Shown: positions 10,201-18,273, counted from the first letter of the stretch. The stretch is DNA of 49,204 nucleotides from Clostridia bacterium (GCA_017938885.1 JAGBAS010000008.1:1-49204); one strand, 5' to 3'. Made by a program: numbers and translations. Notes: generated from the letters alone by a model not told the origin.

Positions 10201-10672
10201 CAACCGCACCACCCCTACTGCCACCAGATCCACCCTGGAGCGTTCCACGGGCGGTTGGAACTGGGAGACTGTCTGTGAGGTGGACTACACCGTGAACGGC
10301 GACACCATGGTGGTGATTATCCCCCGTACAGCGCTGGGCATCGGCGAGGGTGATTTTACCGTCAACTTCAAGTGGAGCGACAATATGCAGACCGACGGTG
10401 ATATTATGGATTTCTATACGAACGGTGACGTCGCACCGGGGGCCCGCTTCAAGTACAGCTTTACCACGTTGGGTGCAAAAGCTCCCGATGCCGTCGGCCC
10501 CGTCGAGTCGGATACTGTATCTGCGCCCGATACGGTAGAGACACCCGCCTCCGATACGGCTGAACCTCCGCAAAAGGGTTGCCGTTCTGCCCTCCCCGCC
10601 GCCATCTTGCCCATGGCCATCGCTGCCGCTGTGAGCCGCAAGAAGCGGAAGCATGGCGCAATTTGTAAATAA
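7232..10672 (+). CDS. Secreted multidomain GH99/GH71-like glycoside hydrolase
   Basis: A 1146-residue exported protein. It opens with a signal peptide (MKLFKRVTAAALACLMMLTC, cleavage near residue 28). Next come a CBM6/35-like beta-sandwich (about residues 30-170), two related beta modules (about 175-320 and 340-470), and a (beta/alpha)8-type region at about 520-890. This carries VGIFYHTWHVGH, DVVFFDNTN and ITGWNEWVAGRYESMWGEPN; a WNEW/WxEW element is typical of GH71/GH99/WbsX-like enzymes and supplies the catalytic acid in GH99. A DOMON/CBM9-like module follows at about 930-1090. The end is a Thr/Pro/Asp linker, then GCRSALPAA, a hydrophobic stretch and SRKKRKH, which looks like a cell-surface anchor. 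A likely role is endo-attack on an alpha-mannan or similar glycan outside the cell; the substrate is not shown. The start was set at the ATG after GGAAAGGAACC. Confidence 0.75.
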   Translation: MKLFKRVTAAALACLMMLTCLCILPISAVDTVTVASDALTQIVFGEIYTDTDQGVAFGGNLYLEKNLGPAYFDGVRNGDWFEFKINVEKAGDYHFCFSFGWVEATGTYSVSVDGSEPIRLQNTVKGLGWRDWVDSSEAQVSLTAGEHIFRVTMGCDGPNLYSMKIAPVGVALSQGATNIRATLCDESSTRSAEHIEQSSAIQFNSTVPFAGMSLTSASWNNNIGSIRMSLFKWDTSYDKTLNGTPVASEEFVDFADNLTLKFLFDEVAAGEYLLYMENITGNTTEEVGYWGYAAARENVRAYKNNAVHGFCPGVSLLYGGEEVENPFAPISEMDPDASDITFTEGDMYPAGDMIEYKMNPASKYGVQFNAASAFGGCEVYIPTVPVGDNTLTLELYKWSGNYSESVKAAPVASKTLTEVKRNNWATLAGNFEAGEYLFVMKNGTNGMTVGLVEAPSEKANHYLHTAQAGVSFVTRLVGDAALGSPSAPTAQDFITNDASTWVGTDGLDRDLTTHEQAGDLREGKYVGIFYHTWHVGHAWNKLVNVTELVAQYPEAIKDYNHSAWGDSTICFWNQPIYGYYNNGVDRYVLRKQAELLADAGVDVVFFDNTNGTENYMQAILTLCEVWAEARADGVKTPQISCMLNMYEYGDTAKQLIELYDVIYSKGLYQDLWFYWEGKPLMLGYPDKLKGMGRTDVFEFFSYRPIDPGYTENRDLILDSDVSDPVRFSPEAGFERYTQWKWISIYPQQQMKHKKTREVEEMCVSVAQNWSAKVGLTPMNAGDHVFGRGYTHANGVNTSDEAVMAGLNIAEQWEYVLEVDPTFVYITGWNEWVAGRYESMWGEPNAIPDNALDGYSRDIEPSTGMLKDHFYNQMVSYIRRFKGVAKQEAASPAVSDHAHIDWSAVTPVYRTYAHNTVSRDYDGYKGYHYENTTGRNDFVESRVTYDAESIYFMVKTAENITPYTDKAWMRLLIDVAGVEDNKNWETFEYVINRTTPTATRSTLERSTGGWNWETVCEVDYTVNGDTMVVIIPRTALGIGEGDFTVNFKWSDNMQTDGDIMDFYTNGDVAPGARFKYSFTTLGAKAPDAVGPVESDTVSAPDTVETPASDTAEPPQKGCRSALPAAILPMAIAAAVSRKKRKHGAICK

Positions 10673-10685
10673 ACGTTCCACCCCC

Positions 10686-10714
10686 TTGCATTTTCCATCA
10701 AAGGATGTTATAAT
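10686..10714 (+). promoter_or_regulatory. Sigma-A promoter of the DtxR-type regulator
   Basis: TTGCAT, 17 bases, perfect TATAAT. Initiation near 10721 gives a leader of about 30 bases before the GTG start. Confidence 0.8.
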
Positions 10715-10750
10715 AGGGGTATGAATCTACCGAGAAAAGGAGGTGAGCCC

Positions 10751-11113
10751 GTGAAGCTTATGGAATCGGGTCAGATGTATCTGGAGACCATTTACGTCCT
10801 GTCCAAGGAAAAGACCAGCGTGCACTCCATCGACGTCAGCGAGCATATGGGCTACTCCAAGCCCAGCGTCAGCCGCGCCATCGGCATTCTGAAAAATGGA
10901 GGCTACGTGGAGATGGCCGAGGACGGCGCGCTGACCCTAACCGAGGCGGGGCTTACCGCTGCCGAAAAGATCTATGAACGCCATACCATTCTGACAGAGT
11001 TTCTGCTGCGTATCGGCGTAGACCGCAAGACCGCCGCCGAGGATGCCTGTAAGATGGAGCACGTCATCAGCGATGATTCCCTGGCCGCTCTGAAGCGATT
11101 TGTTGAGACCTGA
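10751..11113 (+). CDS. DtxR/MntR-family metal-dependent transcriptional regulator
   Basis: A 120-residue regulator. Residues 1-60 form a winged helix with the recognition helix in HMGYSKPSVSRAIGILKNGGYV. The dimerisation region that follows has the metal-ligand run RHTILTEFLLRIGV and DACKMEHVIS, equivalent to the H-x(n)-E/C-x-x-EH ligand set of MntR/TroR-type proteins that sense Mn2+ or Fe2+. It has no C-terminal SH3-like domain, so it is of the short class. The start is taken as GTG because AAGGAGGTG ends 5 bases before it; the ATG three codons later is an alternative. No metal transporter is next to it, so its targets lie elsewhere. Confidence 0.85.
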   Translation: MKLMESGQMYLETIYVLSKEKTSVHSIDVSEHMGYSKPSVSRAIGILKNGGYVEMAEDGALTLTEAGLTAAEKIYERHTILTEFLLRIGVDRKTAAEDACKMEHVISDDSLAALKRFVET

Positions 11114-11117
11114 AAAA

Positions 11118-11153
11118 TACCCCCGAATGCGCATCAAACGCCATTCGGGGGTA
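11118..11153. terminator. Bidirectional terminator between convergent genes
   Basis: A perfect 12-bp stem (TACCCCCGAATG with its complement) around a 12-base loop, with AAAAA on one side and CTTTCTT on the other. It serves both the DtxR-type gene and the convergent LysR operon. Confidence 0.85.
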
Positions 11154-11170
11154 CTTTCTTATGGATGCGG

Positions 11171-12073
11171 TTACTCGGTCACAGCCCGAAGGGTACCCCG
11201 CAGGGCGCGGAGATAAGCCTCGTCAGTAGGGGTGAGACGGTAGCCCTTGGTAGAGATCAGAAGATCGAGGTAGTGGGGCGCGTTCACGACAGGGCGTTGC
11301 AAAAGTCCGTGCTTAGCCGCTACAAAAGAGGGCATAGGGGCATCGAACAGGAAGAAAGAGGGTCCTTCAGCCAAAAGATCCCAAAGAACGCCGCGCTCCG
11401 TAAGGGTAAATTCGGAGCGTTTGACGCCGTCGCTTGCAGTCAGATCGGGGCGGGGGGAATCGGGATATAGAAGCTCGCAGAGCTCCGTCAAGTCGCGGGA
11501 GGATACCGTATCGCAACCCGCCAGGGGGCTGCCAAGCCCAGCCACGGCAACGGGAGCAAAATCCGTCAGAAGCTCCCACGAAAGCTCGCGCGCCGTAAGC
11601 CTTTCGGCGTAATAGCGTTCGAAATGACGGGGGATGCGGAGGATCCCGAGCTTGCAGCGCTCGTTTGCAACACTGTCGAGGATTTCGCCCGCTGTCGTTT
11701 CGTGGTAGTTGATGGAGAATCGCTCCTCAACGGGCAGGGCGGTACAGAAGGACGTAAAAGCATGAGACAGGTAGGCCGAGGGCGGTGCCACCATGGAGAA
11801 GGAGTGGATGGGTTGGCTTTCGCCATCGAACATGGTCTCCAGCTCCCCGACCTCACGCAGGATGCGCTCTCCCGCCGAAAGAAGCTTCTCTCCTTCGGGC
11901 GTGACGGTCATGCCCGTGCGGGTGCGCTCGAAGATGGAAATACCCAGTTGATTCTCCAGCTCCTTGACAGCGCGGGAGAGGTTGGGCTGCGCCACCGAAA
12001 GATTCTCAGCCGCCTTGGAAATGGAGCCCGTGCGGGAGATCTCCAGGGCGTATTTGACGTATTGCAGATTCAT
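11171..12073 (-). CDS. LysR family transcriptional regulator
   Basis: A 300-residue LTTR. The N-terminal helix-turn-helix reads MNLQYVKYALEISRTGSISKAAENLSVAQPNLSRAVKELENQLG, with FERTRTGMTVTPEG just after it, the classic LysR pattern. The remaining 210 residues are an effector-binding domain of unknown ligand. Its ATG overlaps the TGA of the upstream alpha/beta hydrolase (ATGA at 12070-12073), so it is translationally coupled as last gene of a three-gene operon. LysR genes usually lie divergent from their target; being co-transcribed here suggests autoregulation or control of another locus. Confidence 0.9.
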   Translation of the reverse strand: MNLQYVKYALEISRTGSISKAAENLSVAQPNLSRAVKELENQLGISIFERTRTGMTVTPEGEKLLSAGERILREVGELETMFDGESQPIHSFSMVAPPSAYLSHAFTSFCTALPVEERFSINYHETTAGEILDSVANERCKLGILRIPRHFERYYAERLTARELSWELLTDFAPVAVAGLGSPLAGCDTVSSRDLTELCELLYPDSPRPDLTASDGVKRSEFTLTERGVLWDLLAEGPSFFLFDAPMPSFVAAKHGLLQRPVVNAPHYLDLLISTKGYRLTPTDEAYLRALRGTLRAVTE

Positions 12074-13110
12074 AGAGCGGCCTTCTTCTTGCCAAACAGG
12101 CATTTTTTCGGTTCGGGCATGGGCTCGGCCGGGATCGGATCGTAAGTCTCAAAGAAGGAAAGGAGCTTCTTTTTGTAGATCTCGGGATTGACCAAAAAGC
12201 TTAATCCATGACCGGCGCCGTTAACGATCAGAATATCCTTTGGGGCGCGACAGGCGTAGAAATTCTCAAAGCTCATGCGCCACGGCACGAAATCATCGGC
12301 ATCGCCATGGACGAAAAGGCAGGGGATATCCTTGTTCTGGACCATAGCCTCCAGGGGGCTGTAATCCTTGAAGGTAAAATTCTCACGGAGCTTGCAGTTG
12401 ATGTTGACCGCCGCCAGTGTGGGGCCGGCCATCTTTCCAATGTTCTTTTCCAAGGTGAGCTTGATGATCTCATCGGGGGTCGAATACCCGCAATCCGCGA
12501 TGATGCCGCATACCCGTCCCGAAATGGGCAGACCGGCCGCCATCAGCACCGTGGCCGCGCCCATGGAGACACCGCACAGGTAAACGGGAAGACCCTTATG
12601 CTCAGGCTCTTGCTCCAGCCAATCCAGCCAGGTCACCACGTCGTAACGCTCTGCGATACCGTAGGCGATGAGATCGCCGCCGCTTTCGCCGTGACAGCGT
12701 TGGTCGATCAGCAGCAGATTACAGCCCGCTTCCCGCAAAAAGGGCGCGCTGGCAGAGAAATCCACGCACCAACGGCTGTGCCAACCGTGGACCAGCATAA
12801 CGGTACGCTTCGCCCCCTCGGTGGGATACCAGTGGGCACGGAGAACAAAGCCGTCCCGACTGCGGAGCTCTACCGGGCGGGTAGGCGCATCCTGCAATGC
12901 TTGGGTCATGGCGGCGATGGCAGGATCGGGGGGAGCCGGCTCGTAGCCCGTGGCCAAAGCCACCATCGCATCCGTGGCAGGTGTGCGGCGGCGGGCGATG
13001 ATCGACGTCATGATCTCGGTATACAACGCGCCGGCGGCAATGGCGGTACCGCCAAGGGCAAGACCGATCCCTGCGGCGATACGGGCGGCTGTATGGGACT
13101 TTTTACTCAT
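12070..13110 (-). CDS. Alpha/beta hydrolase with N-terminal membrane anchor
   Basis: A 346-residue serine hydrolase. After a hydrophobic N-terminal segment (residues 8-30) comes the alpha/beta fold: oxyanion-region VMLVHGWHS at 104-112, nucleophile elbow GVSMGA with Ser182, acid in HGDADDF (Asp272 or 273), and His301 in NGAGHG. The C-terminal tail is basic. Its natural substrate, an ester, peptide or lipid, is not shown. It starts with AAGGAGG and overlaps the upstream membrane-protein gene by 8 bases. It is a paralogue of the hydrolase at 38731, sharing the ADCGY(S/T)(T/S)P(D/R)EII segment. Confidence 0.85.
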   Translation of the reverse strand: MSKKSHTAARIAAGIGLALGGTAIAAGALYTEIMTSIIARRRTPATDAMVALATGYEPAPPDPAIAAMTQALQDAPTRPVELRSRDGFVLRAHWYPTEGAKRTVMLVHGWHSRWCVDFSASAPFLREAGCNLLLIDQRCHGESGGDLIAYGIAERYDVVTWLDWLEQEPEHKGLPVYLCGVSMGAATVLMAAGLPISGRVCGIIADCGYSTPDEIIKLTLEKNIGKMAGPTLAAVNINCKLRENFTFKDYSPLEAMVQNKDIPCLFVHGDADDFVPWRMSFENFYACRAPKDILIVNGAGHGLSFLVNPEIYKKKLLSFFETYDPIPAEPMPEPKKCLFGKKKAAL

Positions 13111-13903
13111 GAGAGCCTACCTCCTTAGCAGTATTCAAAGACTCGGTGGGGGCCTTTTCGGAGGGAGAAACGGATCGTTTGCCAGAGCCGTCAACAGCCT
13201 TTTCGGCTGGATCAGCAGTGGCCTCTGTCGCTACCTCAAGGTTCTCTTCCTCGGCAGTTTCCGCGTCAGTCTCCGCAGTACTTTCTGAGGGAAGGCCGGC
13301 GGCGGCTTCTGCGGCGCGCATGGCATCGTATTCGGCACAGGTCATCAGAGGCTCAAGACACTCGGTTTCGGGATGAAGCTTTTCCCTGCGGGCGCGGATG
13401 GCATGGAAGACCATCAGAGCACCCAACGGAATGGACATACGGATGAACCATTCGTGGAAGAGCATGATGAGCGTCTTCTCGACCTTGCCGTCGGTTTTCG
13501 GGATCTTGGCCCCCGCCTCTACGGCGGCGGCGTACATCTCGTCGCTGATATTATGCAGGTAGGGAAGCAGGATCAGGTAGGTAAAGACCGTGACAAACAG
13601 TACCTCCCAGAACATCTCCCGCTGAACGATGCCGTCGCGGCGGTCGTGCTTGGTGTAGACCATGCCGTGGAAGATGCACAACACGATCCACGGAATCGCA
13701 TAGCTCACCTGCTTTACGATCCAGGCAGACGTTTTGCTTTCTTGCTCCAGAAGGCGGGCGTGGATAAAATCAATAGCCGTATATTTCAGCAGCATACAGG
13801 CGGCGACCAGCACCGAAAGGAAGACTCCGCAGAGCAGAACGCGGAGTACGTTGAAGCGGTAGCGGCGGCCTGTAGGTGTTGGCAGGGCTTGGGTGGCAGT
13901 CAT
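13103..13903 (-). CDS. Membrane protein of unknown function with acidic C-terminal tail
   Basis: A 266-residue protein with about four hydrophobic segments (roughly residues 20-45, 62-82, 95-115 and 150-170). A charged, Glu/Ala/Thr-rich tail of about 80 residues follows and is likely disordered. No family was recognised. It heads the operon with the alpha/beta hydrolase and LysR gene, has CGGAGG before its ATG, and is served by a promoter at 13935-13963. Confidence 0.75.
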   Translation of the reverse strand: MTATQALPTPTGRRYRFNVLRVLLCGVFLSVLVAACMLLKYTAIDFIHARLLEQESKTSAWIVKQVSYAIPWIVLCIFHGMVYTKHDRRDGIVQREMFWEVLFVTVFTYLILLPYLHNISDEMYAAAVEAGAKIPKTDGKVEKTLIMLFHEWFIRMSIPLGALMVFHAIRARREKLHPETECLEPLMTCAEYDAMRAAEAAAGLPSESTAETDAETAEEENLEVATEATADPAEKAVDGSGKRSVSPSEKAPTESLNTAKEVGSHE

Positions 13904-13934
13904 AGGAAGCCTCCGATTATATATATTCTGATAT

Positions 13935-13963
13935 AGTATACCACAAAAAAACGTATTTGTCCA
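13935..13963 (-). promoter_or_regulatory. Promoter of the membrane protein / hydrolase / LysR operon
   Basis: Minus strand TGGACA, 17 bases, TATACT, with a TGG extended -10. Initiation lies close to the start codon at 13903. Confidence 0.7.
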
Positions 13964-14007
13964 GTATTTTGGCTCTGATTTAACAAATTTGATACGATTA
14001 AAACAAA

Positions 14008-14033
14008 GCAGAGTCCCCGAAAGAGGACTCTGC
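14008..14033 (-). terminator. Terminator of the mtaB / nucleoside hydrolase operon
   Basis: GCAGAGTCC and GGACTCTGC form a 9-bp stem around an 8-base loop. On the minus strand it is followed by TTTGTTTTAAT. Confidence 0.85.
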
Positions 14034-14044
14034 CGGTTATTACA

Positions 14045-16909
14045 TCAGTAGCGTCTCAGAATTTCGTTCAGCGAATCGCGGATCACCTCGTCGGAGGCCT
14101 CCTTCTTCATGAAGCGGAATTTGCCATGAGGATTGGGGATGGCGCGGGTGGCATCGGCCAGCTCAGGTCGCTCGGGGATGGCGGCGTAGAATTCCAGATC
14201 CACGGGCTCCAGGAGGGAATAAAGCGCACCCTCCCCCTCGGCGGCAAACTGGATGGCGGTAAGGTCATAGGAGGAATTCATGCCCTTCAGAGGCAGATGG
14301 GTCCAGTCCTTGGTGTAAAGGTGATAGGCCATGACCAGGGGATGGGACTCAATGGCTTCGGGATCCTGGATGTGTTCGTAGCCCGTCATGATCTTCCAGC
14401 CAATGTGGAAATCAGACAGGTAGACGGCGGTGGGCCACTCCTTGAATACCACCTCAGCGGCCTTATAATCGGAAATGACGTTGCATTCCCGTCCCTCGGG
14501 GAGAATGGCGGCCATGGAGACCAGGCAGTTGACCTTAGCCTTGACCAGCTCCAAGCCCGAGAGAGGGCTGATCTCATCGGCCCCGCTCTGCAAAAGTGCG
14601 GCCAGATTGTTGAACATACCGATGGTGATGACCATCACGCTGTCATCCTCGGCGGCGGCCAGCAGGGTGCGGTAGAAGGTCACTTCATCCGCAGTCTTCA
14701 GGGTGCCGTTCCGGTAATCTTCGGAGAATTTCTCGGCTACAGCGTCGTTGTACTTGTGGCAGGAGGGGTCGTCCATGAAGTCAGGCTTGCTCCATTGACC
14801 CAGATAAGGGGTCTCGATCCCGCAATGGCGGCAGACGGCGTCAATGGTCCCGGTGCCTGCTTTGTTAGAGGTGCAGTTACAGATCCCTGCGATGGGGAAT
14901 CCGTATTTCTTGGCATAGTCGATGAGGCAGACCAGCGCACCGACGTCGTCGCAGTCGGGGCCGATGTCGGTATCCAGAATGACCGAGCGGGGCTTTTGGC
15001 AAAGAGGCTCAAAAATGTGGTGCATGATTTCGATTCCTTTCGTATTGGATTGAGGGGAAACCGCTTCAAGAGGAGTAGGGGGTACAGGCGCAGTCGGGAT
15101 GGAGGCATCGCATAGCGAAGCGGGATGACCTGCCCAGGCGGCCACCGACAGAGTGACCGAAGGGGGGGTATCCTTGGCGTAGGAAAGAATCGTCATGGAA
15201 GGGTCATCCATGGAAATACCGCTCTCAGCGGCGATGCGGTACAGCCCACAGATCACCTCAACCGACAGGTCTCCGGGTGCCTGCTCGCCGTCCGCCGCCG
15301 TTAGAGCTACGGACAGACGGAGGGCGTGGGCGGGTATGTCCAGCCTTCGCAGGGGAGCCATGGCGGCTTCCACAGCACCTATGGCGGTGGTATATCCTTG
15401 TCCCCTGTCAGTCACCGTGACCGAGGATGCGGCCATGAGAAGCCCGGCTTCGGGCACGCGCCACAGGCGAGCATCGGGCAGGGCGTCTATACTGCGGTCG
15501 GTTGGAATGGCCGCCTCTGCATGGCGACGGTAGAGTCCGATCACGGGGAACCGGGTCAAAGCATGATGGGGAAGCTGACCGACGGTTACGTCCTGGTTGC
15601 CAATGCGGATACGGAAGGTGATCCTTCCGTTCCCCTTGACCTGGCCGATGGCAATGGCCTGTACTGAAATTTCGCGGAATAGCTCGCTGAGCTCCCGAAC
15701 CTTACGGACGGGGACGCGCAGAAGGTAGCCGCAGGGACGTCCCTTCGAGAGAACCGGACGGTCACAAAGGGGATGGACGGCAATGCGGCCGGGAGGAGTC
15801 GTATCGTCCTCGCGGGGTAAGCGGTCGGTATACAGCTCGGCACCCTCACACAGGGTCAGTACAGCCTCCAAAACCGAACGGTTGGCCAAAGCGCGGATAT
15901 CCCCGATCAAGGGATGGCTTCTCGACTGCTCAGCGGCCAGCAGGGCTTGGATGGATTCCCGTGTTGCCGAGGGAAGGAGAACCAGAAAATCTCCTGTTTT
16001 GGCGGGAATGGTTTCGGGAGCAGCTCCCTTTCGTACCCACACGGAGCGCATCACGTCCTCGGGCATGACCCGAGCCGCAAGGGTATACCCCTGCGCCGAG
16101 GCTTCAGCTTCCCCGGCGGGGTCCGCGAGAACCACGGTCCGTCCGTCGGTATTCTTGCCTCCAAAGGGAAGACCGTCGGGGATAGGAAGCACGCGCCCCG
16201 TTCGGTGGAGATAGCGGGAGAGCAGGGTCATGGCATCCGCGAAGCTACAGGGAGGCGGAGGACGGTCGCCTATGCGGCGTTTCCCTTCGGCTTCGTGGAG
16301 GCGGGTGTGCTTGTCCATCATATCCGCCCACGTCTCGGCCAGATGGGGGCTGTCGGTGTAAAGCTCACCCACCGCCTCGCGGTCAGGGTATCCTCTTCCG
16401 GCGCGATCCAGAGCGTCCAGAACCCGCAGCTCTCCTGCGGTGGGCTCTCGCTTGAGGATGTCCCGAAAGAGTCTTTGCAGGCGGGTAAAGCCATGGTGAT
16501 CCAGCTCCAATCCGAAATCATGGCGGAGCTTCTCCGCCGCCTCGGGCTTTGCCTTGCTGAAATTGCGGATCAGGACACCGTCATCCGGCGTTTGGGGAAA
16601 TGCAGGAGTGGCCTTCGGTGCCGTCGCGACAGATGCATGACCTTCGGAAGGCCGGGGCGAGACCGCTTGGTTGACGGCAGATGCGGTCGAGGGCGGCTCA
16701 TGGACAGGGGATTCAGCCAAAGAAGCTTCGGCGGCGGAAGGATTTTCTTGGGAATTCCCGTCAGCGTGCGCTTGGACTGAGGTAGCCTCCTGTGGGGAGG
16801 ACAGCTCCGCAGAAGCCTCATCAGCGGTCAGCTCATGAACGGTAGCCTCACCCTCAGGAGCTCGTGGAGCGGGCTCTTGAGGAATGGGAGAATTGGAGAA
16901 AGTCGGCAT
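14045..16909 (-). CDS. PurL-like region fused to a nucleoside hydrolase
   Basis: A continuous 954-codon frame. Residues 1-110 are Ala/Glu/Ser/Pro-rich and probably disordered. Residues 115-560 resemble a degenerate formylglycinamidine ribonucleotide synthase (PurL/AIR-synthase superfamily): FRDILKREPTAGELRVLDALD parallels the PurL stretch before SDHCRH, but that catalytic motif is absent, and VRELSELFREISVQAIAIGQVK looks like an AIR-synthase C-terminal segment. A Pro-rich linker follows. Residues 629-954 are a complete nucleoside hydrolase, with the Ca2+-binding signature DTDIGPDCDD, that would split ribonucleosides into base and ribose. AAAGGA precedes the internal ATG at 15025, so the hydrolase may also be made alone. 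The gene starts 11 bases after mtaB, with its AGGAG next to the mtaB stop. Frame and hydrolase are certain; the PurL assignment is inference. Confidence 0.7.
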   Translation of the reverse strand: MPTFSNSPIPQEPAPRAPEGEATVHELTADEASAELSSPQEATSVQAHADGNSQENPSAAEASLAESPVHEPPSTASAVNQAVSPRPSEGHASVATAPKATPAFPQTPDDGVLIRNFSKAKPEAAEKLRHDFGLELDHHGFTRLQRLFRDILKREPTAGELRVLDALDRAGRGYPDREAVGELYTDSPHLAETWADMMDKHTRLHEAEGKRRIGDRPPPPCSFADAMTLLSRYLHRTGRVLPIPDGLPFGGKNTDGRTVVLADPAGEAEASAQGYTLAARVMPEDVMRSVWVRKGAAPETIPAKTGDFLVLLPSATRESIQALLAAEQSRSHPLIGDIRALANRSVLEAVLTLCEGAELYTDRLPREDDTTPPGRIAVHPLCDRPVLSKGRPCGYLLRVPVRKVRELSELFREISVQAIAIGQVKGNGRITFRIRIGNQDVTVGQLPHHALTRFPVIGLYRRHAEAAIPTDRSIDALPDARLWRVPEAGLLMAASSVTVTDRGQGYTTAIGAVEAAMAPLRRLDIPAHALRLSVALTAADGEQAPGDLSVEVICGLYRIAAESGISMDDPSMTILSYAKDTPPSVTLSVAAWAGHPASLCDASIPTAPVPPTPLEAVSPQSNTKGIEIMHHIFEPLCQKPRSVILDTDIGPDCDDVGALVCLIDYAKKYGFPIAGICNCTSNKAGTGTIDAVCRHCGIETPYLGQWSKPDFMDDPSCHKYNDAVAEKFSEDYRNGTLKTADEVTFYRTLLAAAEDDSVMVITIGMFNNLAALLQSGADEISPLSGLELVKAKVNCLVSMAAILPEGRECNVISDYKAAEVVFKEWPTAVYLSDFHIGWKIMTGYEHIQDPEAIESHPLVMAYHLYTKDWTHLPLKGMNSSYDLTAIQFAAEGEGALYSLLEPVDLEFYAAIPERPELADATRAIPNPHGKFRFMKKEASDEVIRDSLNEILRRY
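15023..15037 (-). promoter_or_regulatory. Internal ribosome site and ATG for a free nucleoside hydrolase
   Basis: On the minus strand AAAGGA, nine bases, then ATG at 15025, in frame inside the longer gene. Starting here gives a 326-residue protein, the usual full length for nucleoside hydrolases. It suggests either internal initiation or a former gene boundary whose stop codon was lost. Confidence 0.5.
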
Positions 16910-16920
16910 AACAGCACTCC

Positions 16921-18273
16921 TTAATCATCAGATAGAACGGAATCGGGCAGACAGGGGACACAGACCAGTACCTCTCCCTCACGGGATACGGGCTTGACGG
17001 TCAGCTCTTCATGGGGCAGACGACAGTCGGTGTGTATTTTGACCTCCAGAAAATCGGGGGTGTGAGCCATCATGAAGCCCTCGCCATAGGTTTCGGGAAG
17101 GACGGACAGGACGGTGTTAGGACGGGCCAGCACGCGATCCAGTATAGCGGCGCAGGACTCCTCGCTGACACGGGACAGGACAGCCACACGTTCCTTCTTG
17201 ACCGACTCGGGAACCTGATCCTTCATGACAGCGGCCGGGGTGCCGTCTCTCTTGGAGTAGGGGAACACGTGAATGTGCAGAAATTTCGAGCGGCGGGCGA
17301 AATCCAGACTCTCGGCAAATTCCTCCTCTGTCTCCCCCGGGAAGCCCACGATCATATCGGTAGTGAACTGTACCTGCGGAATAGCGGTGCGTACCCGATC
17401 CATGGCGGCCTCGGCTTGGCTCGCGTTGTATTTGCGGCGCATCCGGGCAAGCGTCGCGGAGCATCCGCTCTGCATGGACAGGTGAAAATGGGGGGCCAGA
17501 CAGTGCAGACCTTTGATCTTGTCCACGAAATCCTGCGTCATAACGGTGGGATCCAGAGACCCCAAACGAATGCGGGGGGGATGGGGAATACGTTCGATCT
17601 CCAAAAGCAGATCTTGGAGTCGAAGACTGCCCAGGTCTCTGCCCCAGGCACCCGTCTCAATGCCTGTCAGCACGACCTCACGGCATCCCCCCTCCGCCAA
17701 AGCGGTCACCTCGGCTACCACGTCGGCCATAGGCTTGGAGCGAACAGGGCCCCTTGCGGCAGGAATGGCGCAGTAAGTGCAACGGGATTCGCATCCATCC
17801 TGGATCTTGACGTAGGCGCGGGTGCGGATAAAGCGGGTGATGGACATAGGTTCAAAAGCTGCGCCGTTCAGCGCGGGAACCTCGACGATGGGTACGGCAG
17901 CCTTCACCCCGCGCTCCATCAGCTCACGGGCGATCGTGGCTACGCGGAGCTTTTCGCGGTTGCCAACAACGGCGTCCACCCCCGCGATGGAGGCAATGCT
18001 CTCGGTTCTGGACTGGGCTGAGCATCCCGTGACCACCAGGAAGGCGTTCGGGTGCTGTCCCGCCAGACGGCGGATGAGCTGTCGAGCCTTGCGGTCGGAC
18101 TCGGCGGTGACGGTGCAGGTATTGATGACGTAAAGGTCGCAGGGCTTGAAGGAGGGAAGCTGTGTAAAGCCGAAAGCCTCCAACGCCTCTGCGATCGCCT
18201 CGGATTCGTATTGATTGACCTTGCAGCCCAGAGTCAGGACGGCAAAGGTGGGATTTTCAAGTATCGAGGACAT
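16921..18273 (-). CDS. mtaB: tRNA t6A37 methylthiotransferase MtaB
   Basis: A 450-residue radical-SAM enzyme that adds a methylthio group to t6A at position 37 of tRNAs reading ANN codons. The N-terminal UPF0004 domain carries the three auxiliary-cluster cysteines, Cys17 (LGCKVNQYE), Cys53 (NTCTVT) and Cys84 (VTGCSAQ). The radical-SAM cluster is CESRCTYC (Cys161, 165, 168), followed by a C-terminal TRAM-like region. The LGCKVNQYE form, with N rather than MiaB's MNxxDS, points to the MtaB/YqeV branch. The start is set at the ATG after AAGGAGG; a longer frame upstream covers the promoter and is not coding. Confidence 0.9.
   Translation of the reverse strand: MSSILENPTFAVLTLGCKVNQYESEAIAEALEAFGFTQLPSFKPCDLYVINTCTVTAESDRKARQLIRRLAGQHPNAFLVVTGCSAQSRTESIASIAGVDAVVGNREKLRVATIARELMERGVKAAVPIVEVPALNGAAFEPMSITRFIRTRAYVKIQDGCESRCTYCAIPAARGPVRSKPMADVVAEVTALAEGGCREVVLTGIETGAWGRDLGSLRLQDLLLEIERIPHPPRIRLGSLDPTVMTQDFVDKIKGLHCLAPHFHLSMQSGCSATLARMRRKYNASQAEAAMDRVRTAIPQVQFTTDMIVGFPGETEEEFAESLDFARRSKFLHIHVFPYSKRDGTPAAVMKDQVPESVKKERVAVLSRVSEESCAAILDRVLARPNTVLSVLPETYGEGFMMAHTPDFLEVKIHTDCRLPHEELTVKPVSREGEVLVCVPCLPDSVLSDD

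Noticed and set aside
8444..10681. 745-codon minus-strand frame opposite the glycoside hydrolase
   Set aside because: It is fully antisense to a well-supported gene, His/Val/Gly-rich as expected for the reverse strand of GC-rich coding DNA, and has no translation signals.
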